A stretch of 64,000 nucleotides of DNA, from contig NZ_CP049869.1 of the NCBI RefSeq assembly GCF_011300455.1, positions 1,302,001 to 1,366,000 on the forward strand. The letters are read 5' to 3'. This document shows, in pieces, positions 27,367-33,920 of the stretch (positions within the stretch are counted from its first letter, which is position 1; each line of letters begins with the position of its first letter). The notes under the pieces are model-generated. The model was not told where the DNA came from. It saw only the letters and a list, made by a program, of their open reading frames with translations, and did not search any database. The translations under genes were made by a program, and so were the position numbers. The stretch is from Sphingomonas piscis. GTDB lineage: Bacteria; Pseudomonadota; Alphaproteobacteria; Sphingomonadales; Sphingomonadaceae.

Positions 27367-27373
27367 GCGGCGC

Positions 27374-27685
27374 TCAGGCGCACCGCCCCGCCGCTTTGGC
27401 GACAGCAATCGGCACTGCCGGATCACGGACCTCGCTGCCGATGCGAAGGAGGTCGGCCCCGTTCAGCCTTCCGGGCGTGACGTCGCCGCTGCGATAGGCG
27501 CGGGCCGCGGCTGCGAGCTGGCGAAGCTGGCCGATCGACAGATCTCGCTCCAGCGAGCCGCCGACACACTGGGCACGCGACGGGTCGAGCCCGGCCTTGG
27601 TGAGTTCCGCCGCGATCCGGTCCGACGTGTTGACGCAGGCGGCGAGCGTCAGCGTTGCGGTGAGGAGGAACAGGAATTTTTTCAC
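27374..27685 (-). CDS. Small lipoprotein, hypothetical
   Basis: 103 residues from GTG 27685. KKFLFLLTATLTLAAC forms a lipoprotein signal with lipobox LAAC, cysteine at about residue 17. The mature part contains two further cysteines (QCVGG; the terminal GRCA) and a region rich in Leu/Ala helices (LSIGQLRQLAAAARAYRSG). No family is recognised. Anchorage to the inner or outer membrane from the periplasmic side is expected. The start was placed at the GTG preceding the lipobox rather than at 27721. Confidence 0.65.
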   Translation of the reverse strand: MKKFLFLLTATLTLAACVNTSDRIAAELTKAGLDPSRAQCVGGSLERDLSIGQLRQLAAAARAYRSGDVTPGRLNGADLLRIGSEVRDPAVPIAVAKAAGRCA

Positions 27686-27710
27686 GAGGGACGCAACGCA
27701 CCAAGCGCCT

Positions 27711-28148
27711 TCAGGCCGCATCGAACTTGTGGTCGTTGCTGACCCACAGTGCCAGCCAGATCAGCACCGGCTGCAACAGCATTCGGGGGATGTGGTATCC
27801 CCAGCCGAGCCGCGGGTGTGCCGATCCTATGTCGATCAGCATGTGGTTGATGTTCGCTGGGAAGACGCAGACGGCATAAATCGCCAACCCGATCCCGCCG
27901 GCGCGCCGAAGTGCTGCGGACCAGGGCTGAAGCAACGCAACGCCACCGGCCGCTTCGGCAATGCCGGTGAGGGTGATCACCAGCGGCTTTGCCGGCACCC
28001 AGTTCGGCGTGATCGCGATCAGTGCCTCGGGAAAGAGGAAGTGCAGAATTCCGACGGCGATGTACCCGCCGCCGAGCAGCCAGCGCAGTCCAGTCCGAAG
28101 TGTAGACGGGCTTACGGCCGCACCTCGCCTTCCTCGCCGCCATCCCAC
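27711..28148 (-). CDS. DoxX-like membrane protein
   Basis: About 145 residues with four hydrophobic segments: LRWLLGGGYIAVGILHFLFP, LVITLTGIAEAAGGVALL, AGGIGLAIYAVCVFP and LLQPVLIWLALWV. The pattern and the HFLFPEALIAITPNWVP segment fit the DoxX/DoxD superfamily of small quinone-pool-associated membrane proteins. No ATG lies before the first membrane segment, so GTG 28148 is the best start; it overlaps the 3' end of the upstream gene by 37 bases. The exact start is uncertain. Function is not inferred beyond membrane location. Confidence 0.6.
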   Translation of the reverse strand: MGWRRGRRGAAVSPSTLRTGLRWLLGGGYIAVGILHFLFPEALIAITPNWVPAKPLVITLTGIAEAAGGVALLQPWSAALRRAGGIGLAIYAVCVFPANINHMLIDIGSAHPRLGWGYHIPRMLLQPVLIWLALWVSNDHKFDAA

Positions 28149-28546
28149 CAGTGAACGCGGCCAGCGTGGACCTTGATAAGCGTCAGGCGAGGCGTATCGA
28201 CGCCCTGTTCGAACCAGCGGTCGAGATCGCTCGTCCAATGCTCAGCGAAGCTTGTCTTGTCGCGAATCAGCTCGGCCTCGCCCTCCACGGCGATGAAGAT
28301 TCCGGGTTGGCCGAGAAGGCTCGCCTTGCCCTGGAACGCCAGCGCAACGTGGCGGTCGGCGTCGATCTCCCGCACCTTGTCGGTGTCGCCGTCGCTGAAG
28401 AAGTAGCTGTCGCCAGTGTAGGTGACTTCGCGGTTATTCGACATCGGCCGCGCCGACATACCGCCGTCTTCTCGGCGGGTGGTCAGCATGCAAAAGTCGA
28501 TGTCGCGCATCGCCCCGCTGATGTCGTCGAGTGTCTTGTCGGCCAT
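28112..28546 (-). CDS. Pyridoxamine 5'-phosphate oxidase-fold protein (general stress protein 26-like)
   Basis: A 144-residue flavin-binding split-barrel protein. It contains DIDFCMLTTRREDGGMSARPMS (residues about 16-37), YFFSDGDTDKVREIDADRHVALAF and IFIAVEGEAELIRD, the layout of the GS26-type subfamily of PNPOx-like proteins. These bind FMN or related cofactors and are often general-stress induced; a true PNPO role is unlikely since it is short and lacks the PLP-binding C-terminus. It is transcribed with the DoxX-like gene, which it overlaps. Confidence 0.85.
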   Translation of the reverse strand: MADKTLDDISGAMRDIDFCMLTTRREDGGMSARPMSNNREVTYTGDSYFFSDGDTDKVREIDADRHVALAFQGKASLLGQPGIFIAVEGEAELIRDKTSFAEHWTSDLDRWFEQGVDTPRLTLIKVHAGRVHWWDGGEEGEVRP

Positions 28547-28710
28547 GGTCTTGGTCTCCTCATCTCCTCAACGAAGCGGGCGGCACCGGGTCGCAGTCCT
28601 GACCAAACGGCGGTACTTCGAAACGTCTTTTCAGCGCTTCCTCACGCCGTGCTCATGCCGCTCACCGGTCGACACGATAGTGCCTGCTCGACGAGAAGGA
28701 GGCAGATCTC

Positions 28711-29244
28711 ATGACGATGGCGAACGGCGAGATGAACATTCGGTGGGTGCGCTGGGCCGGGTGGAGTGGCGCGGCGGGGCTGATTGCGGCGCCCCTCGTT
28801 GCGATGAAGGTAGCACCGCAGTCGGGCGTGGATTGGTCGGCCGGCGATTTCCTGTTCGCCGCTGCGCTGCTCGGCGTGATCGGGCTGATGCTCGAGCTTG
28901 CGGTCCGCCGTGCCCACGATTGGGCCTACCCTTTCGGCGCGCTGATCGGCATCGGCACCGGCGCACTGATGATCCTCAGCAATCTTGCGGTCGGCTACAT
29001 CGGCGACGGCAGTGCGCCGATCAATCTGGTGCTGCTCGCGATCCCGGTTGTCGCGCTGGTTGCGTCGATATGCGTTGGTGGCAAGGCGGGGCGCTTGGCC
29101 GTGATTATGGCGCTCGCCGCTTTGGCGCACGCGATTGCCGGTGCGATCGGCTACCGGCAGGACACGCGTACCGGACTTATCACCCTGGTGTTCGTTGCTC
29201 TGTGGTCGAGCGCCGCAGCGCTGTTTCGTAAGTCCGGGCGCTAG
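28711..29244 (+). CDS. Hypothetical polytopic membrane protein
   Basis: A 177-residue protein with about five hydrophobic segments (AGWSGAAGLIAAPLVAM, FLFAAALLGVIGLMLEL, PFGALIGIGTGALMILS, INLVLLAIPVVALVASI, LITLVFVALWSSAAALF). No conserved motif is recognised. AAGGAGG lies 8 bases upstream of ATG 28711. A second in-frame ATG follows at residue 3. It converges on the esterase gene, sharing CTAG (29241-29244) as both stops. Confidence 0.6.
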   Translation: MTMANGEMNIRWVRWAGWSGAAGLIAAPLVAMKVAPQSGVDWSAGDFLFAAALLGVIGLMLELAVRRAHDWAYPFGALIGIGTGALMILSNLAVGYIGDGSAPINLVLLAIPVVALVASICVGGKAGRLAVIMALAALAHAIAGAIGYRQDTRTGLITLVFVALWSSAAALFRKSGR

Positions 29245-30197
29245 CGCTTCGCCGGCATCTGGCCCCGCCAGATCCAACGCAGCACATCCGGGAGGATCTG
29301 GCCACCGTGATCATCGCTGTGACCGCCCGTGCCCCAGACGTAGCGGACGTCGTAGCGCGGCCCCTTGTCGCCTTGTTTGTCGGCATTGGTGTTCGCCCAT
29401 TGGAGCGCCTTCACCATCTGCTGGTTGGCCAGGAACCAGTTGCCATGTTCGTTGTCGAGGTCGGCGCTGCCGTCCTGAAGGAAGATGCGAATGGGGCGGA
29501 TCGGGCTCTTGCGGATCATTCCCGGGTAGAGATCGCCGCCGGGAACCAGAGGGGTGGTCGCAGTCGCCGCGCGATAGCCGATCGACGTGTAGCTGCCGAT
29601 GAAGCTGATGACGTTGCCGAACGCCTGCGGACGGTGCCAGGCGGCGGTGAAGGCGGCGATGGCACCGCTGCTGGTGCCGCCGATAACCCGGCGCCTTGGA
29701 TCGCTGCTGAACCGCCAGCGCTTGGCAACCTCCGGCATCAGCTCGTCGGTGAGCATCCGCACATAGTCGTCGTCTAGGTCATCATATTCCTCAACCCGGT
29801 GGTCCGGGTTGCTCATGCCCAGATTGTCGGGATAGCGCTGGCTGAGGTTGCCGGGCGTGACGAACAAGCCCAGCGTCGGTGGAATCTCCTTCTTGGAAAT
29901 CAGGTTATCGAGCGCATTCTGCACCCGCAGCGAGCCGTCCGGATTGGTGGCGCGCTGTCCGTCCTGAAAGACGAGGAGGTTCGGAGGCCGTGCCGGACTG
30001 TAGCCAGCGGGGACGTAGACCCAGTAACGGCGAACCGTGCCGGGAAAAATCCTGCTGTGGAACTCGAACGGGCCTTTAAGGGTGCCATGCCGGACGGACG
30101 GGTCGGCGCGAGATGCGGCGGTGAGCGGATAAACCGTCTGCCCTGCCGCACTCGTGGCGGCGCAGCACAGCAGGCCGCCAATCATGATGGTTCGCAT
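29241..30197 (-). CDS. Exported esterase, enterochelin-esterase-like
   Basis: A 318-residue alpha/beta hydrolase of the esterase D/Fes type with signal peptide (residues 1-20, SAAGQ). Key blocks are RRYWVYVPAGYSP, LLVFQDGQRA, the nucleophile elbow GGTSSGAIAAF (catalytic Ser, position about 183 by context), an acidic region and GGHSDDHGG with the likely catalytic His. Such proteins hydrolyse acyl or sugar esters, or siderophore lactones, outside the cytoplasm; the substrate is unknown. It has no neighbours in an operon. The stop overlaps the convergent membrane-protein gene by 4 bases. Confidence 0.85.
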   Translation of the reverse strand: MRTIMIGGLLCCAATSAAGQTVYPLTAASRADPSVRHGTLKGPFEFHSRIFPGTVRRYWVYVPAGYSPARPPNLLVFQDGQRATNPDGSLRVQNALDNLISKKEIPPTLGLFVTPGNLSQRYPDNLGMSNPDHRVEEYDDLDDDYVRMLTDELMPEVAKRWRFSSDPRRRVIGGTSSGAIAAFTAAWHRPQAFGNVISFIGSYTSIGYRAATATTPLVPGGDLYPGMIRKSPIRPIRIFLQDGSADLDNEHGNWFLANQQMVKALQWANTNADKQGDKGPRYDVRYVWGTGGHSDDHGGQILPDVLRWIWRGQMPAKR

Positions 30198-30251
30198 TCC
30201 CGCTTCCTTCCCGCTTCAGCCTAGCCGGGCATAAGCGCCAGGCAAGCGGCG

Positions 30252-30286
30252 GAAAAGAAAAGGGCGCCTGCGGCACGCAGACGCCC
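30252..30286 (-). terminator. Intrinsic terminator of the Met-rich lipoprotein gene
   Basis: On minus, GGGCG-t-CTGCG-tgc-CGCAG-g-CGCCC (30262-30286) is followed by TTTTCTTTTCC. It starts 24 bases beyond the stop of the gene at 30310-30573. Confidence 0.85.
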
Positions 30287-30309
30287 TCATCGGGTCGATG
30301 CCCGACTGA

Positions 30310-30573
30310 TTACATCGCGTTGCCGGACGTGTTCATGTCGGTCATGTTGGTTTCGGCCGTCATGTTTCCGCTGGAATCCATCGTGCCGTTGACGTCCATG
30401 GCATTCATGTCGGCGGTCATGTTCATGTCGCCCATGTTCATGTCGGACGTGCCCATGTTCATGTCCATGGTCGACAGGTTGGCGTCAGCCGCCGTATTTT
30501 CCTCGGTGTTGCCGCCGCAAGCTGCGAGAACGGCACAGCCAAGGCCAATGGCGACGAATTTCATAATCTTCAT
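30310..30573 (-). CDS. Methionine/asparagine-rich lipoprotein, hypothetical
   Basis: 87 residues. A lipoprotein signal (KFVAIGLGCAVLAACGG) places the lipidated cysteine at about residue 19. The mature chain is low complexity, dominated by Met, Asn, Asp and Thr, with repeated MxMxM-like units (STMDMNMGTSDMNMGDMNM, then TNMTDMN). Met-x-Met spacing is used in periplasmic copper proteins, so weak Cu(I) binding is possible but purely inferred. Start ATG 30573 (KIMKF) is chosen over 30603 for the proper signal. The gene has its own terminator. Confidence 0.7.
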   Translation of the reverse strand: MKIMKFVAIGLGCAVLAACGGNTEENTAADANLSTMDMNMGTSDMNMGDMNMTADMNAMDVNGTMDSSGNMTAETNMTDMNTSGNAM

Positions 30574-30716
30574 TTGTATTCCCCTGACGTGGTGATTGTG
30601 CAAGCGCCCACCGACGATTGAACGTCGCGATTGTTCCTACAGTTTGGCGCATCGTGGCAAGCCACTGGCCCAAAAACCGTAGCGCAGGTCAGTGCGCCCC
30701 GCCTAAGCGCGGCGCG

Positions 30717-31058
30717 ATGAACCGCGTCACCTCCCTCTTCTCTTATGGTACGCTGCAGCAGCCGGACGTGCAGCTCGGCACCTACGGACGCCGTTTGGAG
30801 GGTAGGGCCGATGTGCTGGTCGGCTTCCGGCTCGAGCCAATCACAATTCACGATCCCGACGTCGTGGAACTGTCGGGGATGGAGGTTCACACCATTGCCG
30901 TCCCAAGCGCGGGCGATCACGACCGGATCAGCGGTGTGGTGTTCGACCTTACGCCCGATGAAATTGCGGCCACGGACGATTATGAAGGGGGCAATTACCG
31001 GCGGGTGGAGGTGCAGCTGCTGAGCGGACGACGCGCCTTTGTCTATATCGCGCCCTGA
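30717..31058 (+). CDS. Gamma-glutamylcyclotransferase-like (AIG2/GGCT) protein
   Basis: A 113-residue GGCT-fold protein: LFSYGTLQQPDVQ at the N-terminus is the substrate-binding YGTL motif. GVVFDLTPDEIAATDDYEGGNYRRVEVQL contains the conserved catalytic-type Glu (DxYEG block), and the C-terminus reads RRAFVYIA. These act on gamma-glutamyl peptides, or on gamma-glutamylamines in the GGACT subgroup. Cytosolic. The start at 30717 is chosen since the motif follows immediately. Confidence 0.88.
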   Translation: MNRVTSLFSYGTLQQPDVQLGTYGRRLEGRADVLVGFRLEPITIHDPDVVELSGMEVHTIAVPSAGDHDRISGVVFDLTPDEIAATDDYEGGNYRRVEVQLLSGRRAFVYIAP

Positions 31059-31066
31059 CGCCCCGC

Positions 31067-31591
31067 TCAGCTTCGCTTCAGGGCTCGCACTGCAGCAAGC
31101 GTCATGTCGACATGCTTGCTCCAGTCGCCTTCCGAATGGACCATGGCGATCCGGCCGTTGGGCGCGATGACGTAGGATGTGCGGTTGGTCAGGCCGGAAT
31201 TGCCCATCGCGACATCATATTTGCCGATCACGTCCTTCGTCGCGGTCGCGACCGGGAAGGCGTTGCGGCACGCCTCGGCACTGAACTTCTTGAGGGTGGG
31301 GAGGTCGTCCGCCGACATGCCAACCACCTGGGCACCGGCCTTGCGGAACTGGGGCATTGCGTCGGAGAAGGCCTTCGCTTCCAGCGTGCAGCCCTGGGTG
31401 AATGCCTTGGGGAAAAAATAAAGAACTAGTGGTCCCTTGCGGAGCTGCTCGGTCAGGTGGAGGCGGAAGTCCTTGCCGCCGCGAGCGCCGGTGACAAAGA
31501 AGTCGGGGGCGACTGCGCCCTGCTTCAAGGCCGCGGACGCGGGCAGCGCGGCAACGGCAGCAACGATCAGTCCGGCAATTAGCTTGCGCAT
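31067..31591 (-). CDS. Exported peroxiredoxin, AhpC/TSA (BCP-like)
   Basis: A 174-residue thioredoxin-fold peroxidase with a signal peptide (residues 1-20, LPASA), so periplasmic. VLYFFPKAFTQGCTLEAKAFSDAM carries the peroxidatic cysteine in the PxxxTxxC motif (here KAFTQGC). A second cysteine in SAEACRNAFP may be the resolving one. NRTSYVIAPNGRIAMV completes the fold. It reduces peroxides using an unidentified electron donor. No operon partner; the GGCT gene converges on it. Confidence 0.9.
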   Translation of the reverse strand: MRKLIAGLIVAAVAALPASAALKQGAVAPDFFVTGARGGKDFRLHLTEQLRKGPLVLYFFPKAFTQGCTLEAKAFSDAMPQFRKAGAQVVGMSADDLPTLKKFSAEACRNAFPVATATKDVIGKYDVAMGNSGLTNRTSYVIAPNGRIAMVHSEGDWSKHVDMTLAAVRALKRS

Positions 31592-31718
31592 GGTGAGATT
31601 CCCTTAAGGTCGGGGCGCAGGATAGTGAGGCTGTCGCCACGTGCAACCGTGGAGGGCATCTGGACGCCTTCGCGGCGCATACCCACTTAGGCGGGATCAG
31701 AAAGCAAGGGAGAGGTTG

Positions 31719-32027
31719 ATGGCGAATGGTCCGATGACGTGTCCGGTGGACGGCGCGACACTGGTGATGAGCGAGCGGTCCGGGATCGAGATCGATTATT
31801 GCCCCACCTGCCGCGGCGTTTGGTTGGACCGCGGCGAGCTCGACAAGATCATTGAGCGAAATGCAGCCTCACAGGCCGCAGCGCAGCCGTCTCCAGCGCC
31901 GCAAGCTCCGCCCGCGCCCACCCCGCCGCAGGGTCCTTGGGGTGCTCCTCAGCCTGGCTATCACCAAGGCTATGGTCACAAGCCGCACAAGCGGCGGAAG
32001 TCGTTCCTAGAGGAATTATTCGACTAG
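31719..32027 (+). CDS. TFIIB-type zinc-ribbon protein
   Basis: A 102-residue protein. A zf-TFIIB zinc ribbon covers residues 1-45: TCPVDGATL gives the first knuckle, YCPTCRGVWLDRGELDKII the second with the family-specific CRGxWLDxGEL signature. A Pro/Gln/Ala-rich linker follows, and then a basic HKPHKRRKSFLEELFD tail. Function of these short proteins is unknown. ATG 31719 is preceded by a purine-rich GGGAGAGG ribosome-binding site; the longer frame upstream is not supported. Confidence 0.88.
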   Translation: MANGPMTCPVDGATLVMSERSGIEIDYCPTCRGVWLDRGELDKIIERNAASQAAAQPSPAPQAPPAPTPPQGPWGAPQPGYHQGYGHKPHKRRKSFLEELFD

Positions 32028-32042
32028 GGTGCAGTGCGTCGG

Positions 32043-32228
32043 TCACCGGCTGGACGCCAACCAGCCGGTCAGGACATAGAGGATCGGCACCACGGGGAAC
32101 GTTGCGAAGGCGAGCACGACGAGGCCGAGGCGGATCAGCAGCGGATCGACATTGGTCAAATCGGCAAGACCCGCGGCCACGCCCATGATCTTTCCGTCGC
32201 GCTTGTTGAGAAGAAAACGGCTGGTCAT
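32043..32228 (-). CDS. PspC-domain protein
   Basis: A 61-residue single PspC domain: RFLLNKRDGKIMGVAAGLADLTNVDPLLIRLGLVV, then one membrane segment (VVLAFATFPVVPILYVLTGW). PspC proteins sit in the inner membrane and signal envelope stress in the phage-shock response. No pspA, pspB or pspF is visible nearby. It follows a 36-residue peptide gene with 25 bases between, and the pair lies behind a sigma-54-type promoter, in keeping with the sigma-54 control known for psp genes. Confidence 0.88.
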   Translation of the reverse strand: MTSRFLLNKRDGKIMGVAAGLADLTNVDPLLIRLGLVVLAFATFPVVPILYVLTGWLASSR

Positions 32229-32252
32229 TTCGAAAGCTCCGATAGAGGTGGG

Positions 32253-32363
32253 TTAGGCAACCGGCAGCGGGCCGACGGCGGTGCTGAGAAACAGCATGGC
32301 GGTGACGAACGCGGCGGCGAACGCGGTGGCGTGCTGGCGGCTGGCGGTGAAGATGGCAGTCAT
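32253..32363 (-). CDS. Small membrane peptide upstream of the pspC-like gene, 36 residues
   Basis: MTAIFTASRQHATAFAAAF followed by VTAMLFLSTAVGPLPVA. A short basic N-terminus, then one hydrophobic helix ending in Pro-Val-Ala, resembling a signal-anchor or secreted leader. AAGGGAA lies 7 bases before ATG 32363. It is the first gene after the sigma-54-type promoter at 32419-32435. Coding is supported by the ribosome-binding site, its position and the alternating hydrophobic pattern. No family is assigned. Confidence 0.6.
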   Translation of the reverse strand: MTAIFTASRQHATAFAAAFVTAMLFLSTAVGPLPVA

Positions 32364-32418
32364 TGATCATTCCCTTTTTCTGGTTCGTGGCCCTTGAGTG
32401 GGTCCACGCCACCATTAA

Positions 32419-32435
32419 TGCAGGGAGCGTGCCAA
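32419..32435 (-). promoter_or_regulatory. Sigma-54 (-24/-12) promoter for the small peptide and pspC-like genes
   Basis: Read on minus: TTGGCACGCTCCCTGCA matches the RpoN consensus TGGCACG-N4-TTGCA at all but one position. The predicted start is about 45 bases before the ATG at 32363. Directly upstream is an 8-base inverted repeat ACTGAAAA-N9-TTTTCAGT (32436-32460), of unknown role. Confidence 0.75.
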
Positions 32436-32550
32436 ACTGAAAAACTCGTTTGTTTTCAGTAGGCGGTGACTGGGTCATCGTTGAAGTTGGCGCAATTCAC
32501 ACCGCCGTTTGGGAAATATCGCCAACCCGCTTTCCCAAGAAGCGCAGCGA

Positions 32551-32603
32551 CGAGGCAATCCAGCGCAGCACTGGATTGCCTCGCTCCCTTGCTATGACAA
32601 ACG
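32551..32603. repeat. Dispersed hairpin repeat, TGGATTGC family (copy 1)
   Basis: CGAGGCAATCCAG-cgcagca-CTGGATTGCCTCG is a perfect 13-bp inverted repeat (32551-32583), followed by CTCCCTTGCTATGACA. The right half matches the element TGGATTGCTTCG...CAATGACG seen again at 36083-36119. It lies just beyond the stop of the SDR gene (minus, 32608) and could act as its terminator hairpin. Confidence 0.7.
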
Positions 32604-32607
32604 TCGG

Positions 32608-33462
32608 CTACCCGTTGACGACAGTGCCGCCGTTTGGGTGCAGCACCTGGCCGGTCATGTAGCTTGAGTCCTCGCAGGCGAGGAACAGAAAGCTGGGCGC
32701 GACCTCGTTCGGCTGCCCCGGGCGGCCCATGGGCGCATTCTTGCCGAACTCGGGCACTTTCTCCGGCGGTTGCCCGCCTGACGGGTTGAGCGGCGTCCAG
32801 ATCGGACCCGGCGCGACGCCATTGACGCGGATGCCGTCCTTCAACAGCGATTGGCTAAGCGAGCGGGTAAAGGCGGTAATGGCACCTTTGGTCGAGCTAT
32901 AGTCGAGCAGGATTTCCTCCCCCTGATAGGAGGTGATCGAGGTGCAGTTCACGATGGCGGAGCCGCGCTTCAGATGCTGGCGCGCCGCCTGCGTCAGGTA
33001 AAACATCGAAAAGATGTTGGTCTGAAAGGTGCGCTTCAGCTGTTCTTCGCTGATGTCGCGGATGTCCTTGGCCCAATGCTGCTCGCCGGCATTGTTGACG
33101 AGGATATCTAGACCGCCCAGCTCGGCAACCGTACGGTCCACCACCAGCTGGCAAAAGTCCTTGTCGCCGAGATCGCCGGCAATGGTGATCGCCTTGCGGC
33201 CCTCGCCTTCGACGATCTGCTTCGTCTTCTCTGCATCGTCATGCTCGCACAGGTAGACGATTGCGACATCAGCGCCTTCGCGGGCGTAGAGTGCCGCGAC
33301 CGCTCGGCCTATTCCGCTGTCCGATCCGGTGATGATCGCCACCTTACCTTCGAGCCGGCCGGATCCAGGATAGCGGGGCTGCCATTCGGGTTTGGGATCG
33401 AGCTGGCTCTCGTGACCAGGCTCATTGTCCTGGTGCACCATGGGTTCAATGACGTCCGACAT
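32608..33462 (-). CDS. Short-chain dehydrogenase/reductase, YghA-like
   Basis: A 284-residue classical SDR with an N-terminal extension of about 40 residues typical of the YghA group. The cofactor motif is KVAIITGSDSGIGRAVA (TGxxxGIG, about residues 41-56), then ILVNNAGEQHW (NNAG), SAIVNCTSITSY (catalytic Ser), and the catalytic pair in LLDYSSTKGAI (YxxxK). The C-terminus has GRPGQPNEVAPSFLFLACEDSSYMTGQVLHPNGG. An oxidoreductase for aldehydes/alcohols is likely; the members are often stress-induced. Monocistronic on minus. Confidence 0.9.
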   Translation of the reverse strand: MSDVIEPMVHQDNEPGHESQLDPKPEWQPRYPGSGRLEGKVAIITGSDSGIGRAVAALYAREGADVAIVYLCEHDDAEKTKQIVEGEGRKAITIAGDLGDKDFCQLVVDRTVAELGGLDILVNNAGEQHWAKDIRDISEEQLKRTFQTNIFSMFYLTQAARQHLKRGSAIVNCTSITSYQGEEILLDYSSTKGAITAFTRSLSQSLLKDGIRVNGVAPGPIWTPLNPSGGQPPEKVPEFGKNAPMGRPGQPNEVAPSFLFLACEDSSYMTGQVLHPNGGTVVNG

Positions 33463-33537
33463 GCCTATCTCCTCTTTGCCGATGTGAACGGCGGGAGTGT
33501 CGGAGCGTTCCTGTGGTTGGTCGATTCCGGGCGGCGG

Positions 33538-33804
33538 TTAACCGCGGCGAGCGGACGCCAGAATCACGCGCGGAGCCTCGCGCTTGGGCGTGGTTGCGGA
33601 GGCGCCGAGCGGCGCGCTCACTTCGCGGCACTCAGCCATCAGTTCAGGGAAGTCGAGGTCGGTGCTACGGGCCAGCGCCGCATCAACGTTCGCGACGCAT
33701 TCTGCCTTCGTGGCGTAGTGCGTCGGCTCCGTCGCGACCGGCGTGCAGGCGCCGCTGCCGTCGGCGCAGCCTAGGATTGCGATGATGAAATAGCCTGCGC
33801 CCAT
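33538..33804 (-). CDS. Small Cys-containing protein (paralogue A flanking the ABC exporter)
   Basis: An 88-residue protein with a hydrophobic N-terminus (MGAGYFIIAILGCADGSGAC). It carries cysteines at about 13, 20, 36 and 59, and a conserved LMAECREV block. It aligns end-to-end with the protein at 35749-35991 on the far side of the ABC gene: both show a G-x-G-D/S-x-C-x-P start, P-x-x-Y, a mid Cys-Leu/Val-Ala, then L-x-AECR. The hydrophobic start without a clear cleavage site could be an anchor or export signal. No known family or function. Confidence 0.65.
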   Translation of the reverse strand: MGAGYFIIAILGCADGSGACTPVATEPTHYATKAECVANVDAALARSTDLDFPELMAECREVSAPLGASATTPKREAPRVILASARRG

Positions 33805-33920
33805 GGCACTGAATTCCCGCGATTAACTTGAATCAACAACCCAGAAATTATGCCGTTGTTCCAAACGGTTCGTCGCATTGTTTGTGCTGCAGCGCACCAC
33901 TTCCTACATGAGTGCGGCCC

